A program made the translations under genes and the position numbers. 64,000 nucleotides of DNA from Primulina eburnea. Lineage: Eukaryota; Streptophyta; Magnoliopsida; Lamiales; Gesneriaceae. How positions within the stretch are numbered: the first letter of the stretch is position 1; each line of letters opens with the position of its first letter. Below are positions 1 through 12,400 of the stretch, piece after piece. Location of the stretch: positions 36,001 through 100,000 of the forward strand of contig NW_027331283.1 in NCBI RefSeq assembly GCF_022965805.1, given 5' to 3'. The notes beneath the pieces are model-generated. The model did no database searches. It worked only from the letters and a program-made list of their open reading frames with translations, and was not told the origin of the DNA.

Positions 1-532
1 AGTCGGTAAACAAGTCAAAGTGGAACGCTAGCACATAGAGTCTCAATGTTGTCCCGGGTCATAAGGACTAATGGTGTACAACCATAAACTAGGACGTTTC
101 CACTCGATAAGTGAGAACCACTTGGAAAGTCCTTTATAGAGGGTTGTTCAGTGCACTCTACCAGGAGCACCTATCTGCATGCTCGGACATCACAATGTCC
201 CCTACCAATGAAACATGGTACTCACATCGCAGATACTAGTCTCTAACTCGAGCGGCCTTTATCCTTCTTAGTGGCGGCTGAATCGACTAGGAACGGTTTA
301 GAATATACAGTATTCCAAATATGAGTTTCATGATACTCATCATATGAGCATCACATATTCTTTCTACTATTTGTATATTCAAGGACTTTATCTATGCAAC
401 AAGCATAGGTATAAAGATAAAGATGCGCCAAATTAATAAATTGAAATATTATTAAAATAAAGATCGTTTATACAAAGAGTTTCATCGTGAACAGTCGGCC
501 AACACTTGGCTCGACGTGCACCTACTCTAACA
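1..532 (-). mobile_element. Ty1/copia LTR, 5' part in sense orientation (minus strand)
   Basis: This stretch matches 33937-34469 and 52143-52675 almost base for base. It is therefore the sense-5' third of the ~2.16-kb copia LTR described below, lying antisense. It ends at 532 exactly where the other two copies end, at the terminal TGTTAGAGTAGG of the minus strand. Here that end abuts satellite rather than a polypurine tract. This fits the outer edge of a 5' LTR, or of a solo LTR, whose element lies left of the window and inserted into the satellite. The remainder is outside the window, so neither the state of that element nor a target-site duplication can be checked. Confidence 0.88.
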
Positions 533-1730
533 TGCTCAATATTGTTGTAATCTACTACTTGTCATCCTCAAACAGATGGACAAACCGAAGTTGTCAATAG
601 AACTTTTGGAACACTTTTGCGTGCTATTCTTAAAAAGTACTTGGATTGACATTTCCATGCACTTTATTTTGGGGTTGCCTAGGACTAAGAAGGGGAGGGA
701 TTCTCTTTTTGGATTACTTTATGGTTTAAGCTTTGCTCAATATTGTTGTAATCTACTACTTGTCATCCTCAAACAGATGGACAAACTGAAGTTGTCAATA
801 GAACTTTGGGAACACTTTTGCGTGCTATTCTTAAAAAGAACTTGGATTGACATTTCTATGGACTTTATTTTGGGGTTGCCTAGGACTAAGAAGGGGAGGG
901 ATTCTATTTTTGGATTACTTTATGGGCTAAACTTTGCTCAATATTGTTGTAATCTACTAATTGTCATCCTCAAACAGATGGACAAACTGAAGTTGTCAAT
1001 AGAACTTTGGGAACACTTTTGCTTGCTATTCTTAAAAGAACTTGGATTGACATTTCTATGCACTTTATTTTGGGGTTGCCTAGGACTAAGAAGGGGAGGG
1101 ATTCTATTTTTGGATTACTTTATGGGCTAAACTTTGCTCAATATTGTTGTAATCTACTACTTGTCATCCTCAAACAGATGGACAAACTGAAGTTATAAAT
1201 AGAACTTTGGGAACACTTTTGCGTGCTATTCTTAAAAGAACTTGGATTGACATTTCTATGCACTTTATTTTGGCGTTGCCTAGGACTAAGAATGGGAGGG
1301 ATTCTATTTTTGGATTACTTTATGGCTAAACTTTGCTCAATATTGTTGTAATCTATTACTTGTCATCCTCAAACGGATGGACAAACCGAAGTTGTAAATA
1401 GAACTTTAGGAACACTTTTGCGTGCTATTCTTAAAAAGAACTTGGATTGACATTTCTATGCACTTTATTTTGGGGTTGCCTAGGACTAAGAAGGGGAGGG
1501 ATTTTATTTTTGGATTACTTTATAGGCTAAACTTTGCTCAATATTGTTGTAATCTACTACTTGTCATCCTCAAACAGATTGACAAATTGAAGTTGTCAAT
1601 AGAACTTTGGGAACACTTTTGCGTGCTATTCTTAAAAAAAACTTGGATTGACATTTCTATGCACTTTATTTTGGGGTTGCCTAGGACTAAGAAGGGGAGG
1701 GATTCTATTTTTGGATTAATTTATGGGCTA

Positions 1731-4700
1731 TTGACAACTTCAGTTTGTCCATAGAACTTTGAGAACACTTTTGCGTGCTATTCTTAAAAAGAACTTGGAT
1801 TGACATTTCTATGGACTTTATTTTGTGGTTGCCTAGGACTAAGAAGGGGAGGAATTCTATTTTTAGATTACTTTATGGGCTAAACTTTGCTCAATATTGT
1901 TGTAATCTACTACTTGTCATCCTCAAACGGATGGACAAACTGAAGTTGTCAATAGAACTTTGGGAACACTTTTGCGTGCTATTCTTAAAAAGAACTTGGA
2001 TTGACATTTCTATGCACTTTATTTTGGGGTTGCCTAGGACTAAGAAGGGGAGGGATTCTATTTTTGGATTACTTTATGGGCTAAACTTTGCTCAATATTG
2101 TTGTAATCTACTACTTGTCATCCTCAAACAGATGGACAAACTGAAGTTGTCAATAGAACTTTTGGAACACTTTTGCGTGCTATTCTTAAAAAGAACTTGG
2201 ATTGACATTTCTATGCACTTTATTTTTGGGGTTGCCTAGGACTAAGAAGGGGAGGGATTCTATTTTTGGATTACTTTATGGGCTAAACTTTGCTCAATAT
2301 TGTTGTAATCTACTACTTGTCATCCTCAAATGGATGGACAAACCGAAGTTGTCGATAGAACTTTGGGAACACTTTTGCGTGCTATTCTTAAAAAGAACTT
2401 GGATTGACATTTCTATGCACTTTATTTTGGGGTTGCCTAGGACTAAGAAGGGTAGGGATTCTATTTTTGGATTACTTTATTGGCTAAACTTTGCTCAATA
2501 TTGTTGTAATCTACTACTTGTCATCCTCAAACAGATGGACAAACCGAAGTTGTCAATAGAACTTTGGGAACACTTTTGCGTGCTATTCTTAAAAAGAACT
2601 TGGATTGACATTTCTATGCACTTTATTTTGGGGTTGCCTAGGACTAAGAAGGGGAGGGATTCTATTTTTGGATTACTTTATGGGCTATTGACAACTTCAG
2701 TTTGTCCATAGAACTTTGAGAACACTTTTGCGTGATATTCTTAAAAAGAACTTGGATTGACATTTCTATGCACTTTATTTTGGGGTTGCCTAGGACTAAG
2801 AAGGGGAGGGATTCTATTTTTGGATTAATTTATGGGCTATTGACAACTTCAGTTTGTCCATAGAACTTTGAGAACACTTTTGCGTGCTATTCTTAAAAAG
2901 AACTTGGATTGACATTTCTATGGACTTTATTTTGTGGTTGCCTAGGACTAAGAAGGGGAGGAATTCTATTTTTGGATTACTTTATGGGCTAAACTTTGCT
3001 CAATATTGTTGTAATCTACTACTTGTCATCCTCAAACGGATGGACAAACTGAAGTTGTCAATAGAACTTTGGGAACACTTTTGCGTGCTATTCTTAAAAA
3101 GAACTTGGATTGACATTTCTATGCACTTTATTTTGGGGTTGCCTAGGACTAAGAAGGGGAGGGATTCTATTTTTGGATTACTTTATGGGCTAAACTTTGC
3201 TCAATATTGTTGTAATCTACTACTTGTCATCCTCAAACAGATGGACAAACTGAAGTTGTCAATAGAACTTTTGGAACACTTTTGCGTGCTATTCTTAAAA
3301 GAACTTGGATTGACATTTCTGTGCACTTTATTTTTGGGGTTGCCTAGGACTAAGAAGGGGAGGGATTCTATTTTTGGATTACTTTATGGGCTAAACTTTG
3401 CTCAATATTTTTGTAATCTACTACTTGTCATCCTCAAACAGATGGACAAAATGAAGTTATAAATAGAACTTTGGGAACACTTTTGCGTGTTATTCTTAAA
3501 AGAACTTGGATTGACATTTCTATGCACTTTATTTTGGGGTTGCCTAGGACTAAGAAGGGAAGGGATTCTATTTTTGGATTACTTTATGGGCTAAACTTTG
3601 CTCAATATTGTTGTAATCTACTACTTGTCATCCTCAAACGAATGGACAAACTGAAGTTGTAAATAGAACTTTGGGAACACTTTTGCGTGCTATTCTTAAA
3701 AAGAACTTGGATTGACATTTCTATGCACTTTATTTTGGGGTTGCCTAGGACTAAGAAGGGGGGGGATTCTATTTTTGGATTACTTTATGGGCTAAACTTT
3801 GCTCAATATTGTTGTAATCTACTACTTGTCATCCTCAAACAGATAGACAAATTGAAGTTGTCAATAGAACTTTGGGAACACTTTTGCGTGCTATTCTTAA
3901 AAAGAACTTGGATTGACATTTCTATGTACTTTATTTTGGGGTTGCCTAGGACTAAGAAGGGGAGGGATTCTATTTTTGGATTACTTTATGGGCTATTGAC
4001 AACTTCAGTTTGTCCATAGAACTTTGAGAACACTTTTGCGTGCTATTCTTAAAAAGAACTTGGATTGACATTTCTATGGACTTTATTTTGGGGTTGCCTA
4101 GGACTAAGAAGGGGAGGGATTCTATTTTTGGATTACTTTATGGGCTAAACTTTGCTCAATATTGTTGTAATCTACTACCTGTCATCCTCAAACGGATGGA
4201 CAAACTGAAGTTGTCAATAGAACTTTGGGAACACTTTTGCGTGCTATTCTTAAAAAGAACTTGGATTGACATTTCTATGCACTTTATTTTGGGGTTGCCT
4301 AGGACTAAGAAGGGGGGGGATTCTATTTTTGGATTACTTTATGGGCTAAACTTTGCTCAATATTGTTGTAATCTACTACTTGTCATCCTCAAACAGATAG
4401 ACAAATTGAAGTTATAAATAGAACTTTGGGAACACTTTTGCGTGTTATTCTTAAAAGAACTTGGATTGACATTTCTATGCACTTTATTTTGGGGTTGCAT
4501 AGGACTAAGAAGGGAAGGGATTCTATTTTTGGATTACTTTATGGGCTAAACTTTGCTCAATATTGTTGTAATCTACTACTTGTCATACTCAAACGGATGG
4601 ACAAACTGAAGTTGTAAATAGAACTTTGGGAACACTTTTGCGTGCTATTCTTAAAAAGAACTTGGATTGACATTTCTATGCACTTTATTTTGGGGTTGCC

Positions 4701-7700
4701 TAGGACTAAGAAGGGGGGGGATACTATTTTTGGATTACTTTATGGGCTAAAATTTGCTCAATATTGTTGTAATCTACTACTTGTCATCCTCAAACAGATA
4801 GACAAATTGAAGTTGTCAATAGAACTTTGGGAACACTTTTGCGTGCTATTCTTAAAAAGAACTTGGATTGACATTTCTATGTACTTTATTTTGGGGTTGC
4901 CTAGGACTAAGAAGGGGAGGGATTCTATTTTTGGATTACTTTATGGGCTATTGACAACTTCAGTTTGTCCATAGAACTTTGAGAACACTTTTGCGTGCTA
5001 TTCTTAAAAAGAACTTGGATTGACATTTCTATGGACTTTATTTTGGGGTTGCCTAGGACTAAGAAGGGGAGGGATTCTATTTTTGGATTACTTTATGGGC
5101 TAAACTTTGCTCAATATTGTTGTAATCTACTACCTGTCATCCTCAAACGGATGGACAAACTGAAGTTGTCAATAGAACTTTGGGAACACTTTTGCGTGCT
5201 ATTCTTAAAAAGAACTTGGATTGACATTTCTATGCACTTTATTTTGGGGTTGCCTAGGACTAAGAAGGGGAGGGATTCTATTTTTGGATTACTTTATGGG
5301 CTAAACTTTGCTCAATATTGTTGTAATCTACTACTTGTCATCCTCAAACGGATGGACAAACTGAAGTTGTCAATAGAACTTTGGGAACACTTTTGCGTGT
5401 TATTCTTAAAAGAACTTGGATTGACATTTCTATGCACTTTATTTTGGGGTTGCCTAGGACTAAGAAGGGAAGGGATTCTATTTTTGGATTACTTTATGGG
5501 CTAAACTTTGCTCAATATTGTTGTAATCTACTACTTGTCATCCTCAAACGGATGGACAAACTGAAGTTGTAAATAGAACTTTGGGAACACTTTTGCGTGC
5601 TATTCTTAAAAAGAACTTGGATTGACATTTCTATGCACTTTATTTTGGGGTTGCCTAGGACTAAGAAGGGGGGGGATTCTATTTTTGGATTACTTTATGG
5701 GCTAAACTTTGCTCAATATTGTTGTAATCTACTACTTGTCATCCTCAAACAGATAGACAAATTGAAGTTGTCAATAGAACTTTGGGAACACTTTTGCGTG
5801 CTATTCTTAAAAAGAACTTGGATTGACATTTCTATGTACTTTATTTTGGGGTTGCCTAGGACTAAGAAGGGGAGGGATTCTATTTTTGGATTACTTTATG
5901 GGCTATTGACAACTTCAGTTTGTCCATAGAACTTTGAGAACACTTTTGCGTGCTATTCTTAAAAAGAACTTGGATTGACATTTCTATGGACTTTATTTTG
6001 GGGTTGCCTAGGACTAAGAAGGGGAGGGATTCTATTTTTGGATTACTTTATGGGCTAAACTTTGCTCAATATTGTTGTAATCTACTACCTGTCATCCTCA
6101 AACGGATGGACAAACTGAAGTTGTCAATAGAACTTTGGGAACACTTTTGCGTGCTATTCTTAAAAAGAACTTGGATTGACATTTCTATGCACTTTATTTT
6201 GGGGTTGCCTAGGACTAAGAAGGGGAGGGATTCTATTTTTGGATTACTTTATGGGCTAAACTTTGCTCAATATTGTTGTAATCTACTACTTGTCATCCTC
6301 AAACGGATGGACAAACTGAAGTTGTCAATAGAACTTTGGGAACACTTTTGCGTGCTATTCTTAAAAGAACTTGGATTGACATTTCTATGCACTTTATTTT
6401 GGGGTTGCCTAGGACTAAGAAGGGGAGGGATTCTATTTTTGGATTACTTTATGGGCTAAACTTTGCTCCATATTGTTGTAATCTACTACTTGTCATCCTC
6501 AAACGGATGGACAAACCGAAGTTGTCAATAGAACTTTTGGAACACTTTTGCGTGCTATTCTTAAAAAGAACTTGGATTGACATTTCTATGCACTTTATTT
6601 TGGGGTTGCCTAGGACTAAGAAGGGGAGGGATTCTATTTTTGGATTACTTTATGGGCTAAACTTTGCTCAATATTGTTGTAATCTACTACTTGTCATCCT
6701 CAAACATATGGACAAACTGAAGTGGTCAATAGAACTTTTGGAACACTTTTGCGTGCTATTCTTAAAAAGAACTTGGATTGACATTTCTATGCACTTTATT
6801 TTGGGGTTGCCTAGGACTTAGAAGGGGAGGGATTCTATTTTTGGATTACTTTATGAGCTAAACTTTGCTCAATATTGTTGTAATCTACTACTTGTCATCC
6901 TCAAACGGATGGACAAACCGAAGTTGTAAATTGAACTTTGGGAACACTTTTGCGTGCTATTCTTAAAAAGAACTTGGATTGACATTTCTATTGACTTTAT
7001 TTTGGGGTTGCCTAGGACTAAGAAGGGGAGGGATTCTATTTTTGGATTACTTTATGGGCTAAACTTTGCTCAATATTGTTGTAATCTACTACTTGTCATC
7101 CTCAAACAGATGGACAAACTGAAGTTGTCAAAAGAACTTTGGGAACACTTTTGCGTGCTATTCTTAAAAAGAACTTGGATTGACATTTCTATGCACTTTA
7201 TTTTGGGGTTGCCTAGGACTAAGAAGGGGAGGGATTCTATTTTTTGGATTACTTTATGGGCTAAACTTTGCTCAATATTTTTGTAATCTACTACTTGTCA
7301 TCCTCAAACAAATGGACAAACTGAAGTTGTCAATAGAACTTTGGGAACACTTTTGCGTGCTATTCTTAAAAAGAACTTGGATTGACATTTCTATGCACTT
7401 TATTTTGGGGTTGCCTAGGACTAAGAAGGGGAGGGATTCTATTTTTGGATTACCTTATGGGCTAAACTTTGCTTAATATTGTTGTAATCTACTACTTGTC
7501 ATCCTCAAACAGATGGACAAACTGAAGTTGTCAATAGAACTTTGGGAACACTTTTGCGTGCTATTCTTAAAAGAACTTGGATTGACATTTCTATGCAGTT
7601 TATTTTGGGGTTGCCTAGGACTAAGAAGGGGAGGGATTCTATTTTTGGATTACTTTATGGGCTAAACTTTGCTCAGTATTGTTGTAATCTACTACTTGTC

Positions 7701-8373
7701 ATCCTCAAACGGATGGAGAAACCGAAGTTGTAAATAGAACTTTGGGAACACTTTTGCGTTCTATTCTTAAAAAGAACTACTTGTCATCCTCAAACAGATG
7801 GACAAACTGAAGTTGTCAATAGAACTTTGGGAACACTTTTGCGTGCTATTCTTAAAAGAACTTGGATTGACATTTCTATGCACTTTATTTTGGGGTTGCC
7901 TAGGACTAAGAAGGGGAGGGATTCTATTTTTGGATTACTTTATGGGCTAAACTTTGCTCAATATTGTTGTAATCTACTACTTGTCATCCTCAAACGGACG
8001 GACAAACCGAAGTTGTAAATAGAACTTTGGGAACACTTTTGCGTGCTATTCTTAAAAGAACTTGGATTGACATTTCTATGCACTTTATTTTGGGGTTGCC
8101 TAGGACTAAGAAGGGGGGGGGATTCTATTTTTGGATTACTTTATGGGCTAAACTTTGCTCAATATTGTTGTAATCTACTACTTGTCATCCTCAAACAGAT
8201 AGACAAATTGAAGTTGTCAATAGAACTTTGGGAACACTTTTGCGTGCTATTCTTAAAAAGAACTTGGATTGACATTTCTATGTACTTTATTTTGGGGTTG
8301 CCTAGGACTAAGAAGGGGAGGGATTCTATTTTTGGATTACTTTATGGGCTATTGACAACTTCAGTTTGTCCAT
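1731..8373. repeat. Seven short (152-bp) satellite monomers carrying a 22-bp microinversion
   Basis: At 1731-1752, 2688-2709, 2840-2861, 3996-4017, 4951-4972, 5906-5927 and 8352-8373 the monomer reads TTGACAACTTCAGTTTGTCC plus AT. This is the exact reverse complement of the ATGGACAAACTG...TTGTCAA segment found in normal monomers. The 48 bp normally preceding it (from AACTTTGCTC to the CAAACAG before ATGG) is missing, so the unit is about 152 bp. Two such units at 2688 and 2840 are adjacent and exactly 152 bp apart. All seven share the same endpoints and the downstream CTTTGAGAAC variant (normally CTTTGGGAAC). This indicates one rearrangement that was later amplified. Confidence 0.93.
3470..6460. 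repeat. 955-bp higher-order repeat (about three periods)
   Basis: Diagnostic variants recur at exactly 955-bp spacing. The inverted segment starts at 3996, 4951 and 5906. The TGTTATTC variant recurs around 3489, 4444 and 5399. The ATGTAC variant of the ATGGAC site recurs in the monomer immediately before each inverted one. The period equals four ordinary monomers (about 803 bp) plus one 152-bp inverted monomer. This is the multimeric organisation typical of satellites homogenised by unequal exchange. Earlier inverted monomers are 957 and 1,156 bp apart, so the register is only partly regular outside this stretch. Confidence 0.88.
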
Positions 8374-9431
8374 AGAACTTTGAGAACACTTTTGCGTGCT
8401 ATTCTTAAAAAGAACTTGGATTGACATTTCTATGGACTTTATTTTGGGGTTGCCTAGGACTAAGAAGGGGAGGGATTCTATTTTTGGATTACTTTATGGG
8501 CTAAACTTTGCTCAATATTGTTGTAATCTACTACCTGTCATCCTCAAACGGATGGACAAACTGAAGTTGTCAATAGAACTTTGGGAACACTTTTGCGTGC
8601 TATTCTTAAAAAGAACTTGGATTGACATTTCTATGCACTTTATTTTGGGGTTGCCTAGGACTAAGAAGGGGAGGGATTCTATTTTTGGATTACTTTATGG
8701 GCTAAACTTTGCTCAATATTGTTGTAATCTACTACTTGTCATCCTCAAACGGATGGACAAACTGAAGTTGTCAATAGAACTTTGGGAACACTTTTGCGTG
8801 CTATTCTTAAAAGAACTTGGATTGACATTTCTATGCACTTTATTTTGGGGTTGCCTAGGACTAAGAAGGGGAGGGATTCTATTTTTGGATTACTTTATGG
8901 GCTAAACTTTGCTCCATATTGTTGTAATCTACTACTTGTCATCCTCAAACGGATGGACAAACCGAAGTTGTCAATAGAACTTTTGGAACACTTTTGCGTG
9001 CTATTCTTAAAAAGAACTTGGATTGACATTTCTATGCACTTTATTTTGGGGTTGCCTAGGACTAAGAAGGGGAGGGATTCTATTTTTGGATTACTTTATG
9101 GGCTAAACTTTGCTCAATATTGTTGTAATCTACTACTTGTCATCCTCAAACAGATGGACAAACTGAAGTGGTCAATAGAACTTTTGGAACACTTTTGCGT
9201 GCTATTCTTAAAAAGAACTTGGATTGACATTTCTATGCACTTTATTTTGGGGTTGCCTAGGACTTAGAAGGGGAGGGATTCTATTTTTGGATTACTTTAT
9301 GAGCTAAACTTTGCTCAATATTGTTGTAATCTACTACTTGTCATCCTCAAACGGATGGACAAACCGAAGTTGTAAATTGAACTTTGGGAACACTTTTGCG
9401 TGCTATTCTTAAAAAGAACTTGGATTGACAT
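5597..9431. repeat. Block duplication within the satellite (offset 2,446 bp)
   Basis: The segment 5597-6985 reappears at about 8043-9431. Both copies carry the same rare variants in the same order: GCTCCATATT (6467 and 8913), AAGTGGTCAATAG (near 6720 and 9166), GACTTAGAAG (near 6815 and 9261), TTATGAGCTA (near 6850 and 9296) and AAATTGAACTTT (near 6927 and 9373). The intervening 6990-8042 is not part of the duplicated block. This is a second layer of amplification above the 955-bp unit. Confidence 0.85.
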
Positions 9432-12400
9432 TTCTATGCACTTTATTTTGGGGTTGCCTAGGACTAAGAAGGGGAGGGATTCTATTTTTGGATTAATTTA
9501 TGGGCTAAACTTTGCTCAATATTGTTGTAATCTACTACTTGTCATCCTAAAACAGATGGACAAACTGAAGTTGTCAATAGAACTTTGGGAACACTTTTGC
9601 GTGCTATTCTTAAAAGAACTTGGATTGACATTTCTATACACTTTATTTTGGGGTTTCCTAGGACTAAGAAGCGGAGGGATTCTATTTTTGGATTACTTTA
9701 TGGGCTAAACTTTGCTCAATATTGTTGTAATCTACTACTGGTCATATTGTTGTAATCTACGACTTGTCATCTTCAAACAGATGGACAAACTACAGTTGTC
9801 AATAGAACTTTGGGATGGACAAACTGAAGTTGTCAATAGAACTTTGGGAACACTTTTGCGTGCTATTCTTAAAAGAACTTGGATTGACATTTCTCTGGAC
9901 TTTATTTTTGGGTTGCCTAGGACTAAGAAGGGGAGGGATTCTATTTTTGGATTACGTTATGGGCTAAACTTTGCTCAATATTGTTGTAATCTACTACTTG
10001 TCATCCTCAAACAGATGGACAAACTGAAGTTGTCAATAGAACTTTGGGAACACTTTTGCGTGCTATTCTTAAAAAGAACTTGGATTGACATTTCTATGGA
10101 CTTTATTTTGGGGTTGCCTAGGACTAAGAAGGGGAGGGATTCTATTTTTGGATTACTTTATGGGCTAAACTTTGCTCAATATTGTTGTAATCTACTACTT
10201 GTCATCCTCAAACGGATGGACAAACCGAAGTTGTAAATAGAACTTTGGGAACACTTTTGCGTGCTATTCTTAAAAGAACTAGGATTGACATTTCTATGCA
10301 CTTTATTTTGGGGTTGCCTAGGACTAAGAAGGGGAGGGATTCTATTTTTGGATTACTTTATGGGCTAAACTTTGCTCAATATTGTTGTAATCTACTACTT
10401 GTCATCCTCAAACAGATGGACAAACTGAAGTTGTCAATAGAACTTTTGGAACACTTTTGCGTGCTATTCTTAAAAGAACTTGGATTGACATTTCTATGCA
10501 CTTTATTTTGGGGTTGCCTAGGACTAAGAAGGGGAGGGATTCTATTTTTGGATTACTTTATGGGCTAAACTTTGCTCAATATTTTTGTAATCTACTAATT
10601 GTCATCTTCAAACAGATGGACAAACTGAAGTTGTCAATAGAACTTTGGGAACACTTTGGCGTGCTATTCTTAAAAGAACTTGGATTGACATTTCTATGCA
10701 CTTTATTTTGGGGTTGACTAGGACTAAGAAGGGGAGGGATTCTATTTTTGGATTACTTTATGGGCTAAACTTTGCTCAATATTGTTGTAATATACTACTT
10801 GTCATCCTCAAACAGATGGACAAACCGAAGTTGTCAATAGAAATTTGGGAACACTTTTGGGTGCTATTCTTAAAAGAACTTGGATTGACATTTCTATGCA
10901 CTTTATTTTGGGGTTGCCTAGGACTAAGAAGGGGAGGGATTCTATTTTTGGATTACTTTATGGGCTAAACTTTGCTCAATATTGTTGTAATCTACTACTT
11001 GTCATCCTCAAACAGATGGACAAACTGAAGTTGTCAATAGAACTTTGGGAACACTTTTGCGTGCTATTCTTAAAAAGAACTTGGATTGACATTTCTATGG
11101 ACTTTATTTTGGGGTTGCCTAGGCTTAAGAAGGGGAGGGATTCTATTTTTGGATTACTTTATGGGCTAAACTTTGCTCATTATTGTTGTAATCTACTACT
11201 TGTCATCCTCAAACGGATGGACAAACCGAAGTTGTCAATAGAACTTTTGGAACACTTTTGCGTGCTATTCTTAAAAAGAACTTGGATTGACATTTCTATG
11301 GACTTTATTTTGGGGTTGCCTAGGACTAAGAAGGGGAGGGATTCTATTTTTTGATTACTTATGGGCTAAACTTTGCTCAATATTGTTGTGGGCTAAACTT
11401 TGCTCAATATTGTTGTAATCTACTACTTGTCATCCTCAAACAGATGGACAAACTGAAGTTGTCAATAGAACTTTGGGAACACTTTTTCGTGCTATTCTTA
11501 AAAGAACTTGGATTAACATTTCTATGCACTTTATTTTGGGGTTGCCTAGGACTAAGAAGGGGAGGGATTCTATTTTTGGATTACTTTATGGGCTAAACTT
11601 TGCTCAATATTGTTGTAATCTACTACTTGTCATCCTCAAACAGATGGACAAACTGAAGTTGTCAATAGAACTTTGGGAACACTTTTGCGTGCTATTCTTA
11701 AAAGAAATTGGATTGACATTTCTATGCACTTTATTTTGGGGTTGCCTAGGACTAAGAAGGGGAGGGATTCTATTTTTGGATTACTTTATGGGCTAAACTT
11801 TGCTCAATATTGTTGTAATCTACTACTTGTCATCCTCAAACAGATGGACAAACTGAAGTTGTCAACAGAACTTTGGGAACACTTTTGCGTGCTATTCTTA
11901 AAAGAACTTGGATTGACATTTCTATGCACTTTATTTTGGGGTTGCCTAGGACTAAGAAGGGGAGGGATTCTATTTTTGGATTACTTTATGGGCTAAACTT
12001 TGCTCAATATTGTTGTAAACTACTACTTGTCATCCTCAAACTGATGGACAAACCGAAGTTGTAAATAGAACTTTGGGAACACTTTTGCGTGCTATTCTTA
12101 AAAAGAAATTGGATTGACATTTCTATGCACTTTATTTTGGGGTTGCCTAGGACTAAGAAGGGGAGGGATTCTATTTTTGGATTACTTTATGGGCTAAACT
12201 TTGCTCAATATTGTTGTAATCTACTACTTGTCATCCTCAAACAGATGGACAAACTGAAGTTGTCAATAGAACTTTGGGAACACTTTTGCGTGCTATTCTT
12301 AAAAGAACTTGGATTGACATTTCTATGCACTTTATTTTGGGATTGCCTAGGACTAAGAAGGGGAGGGATGCTATTTTTGGATTACTTTATGGGCTAAACT

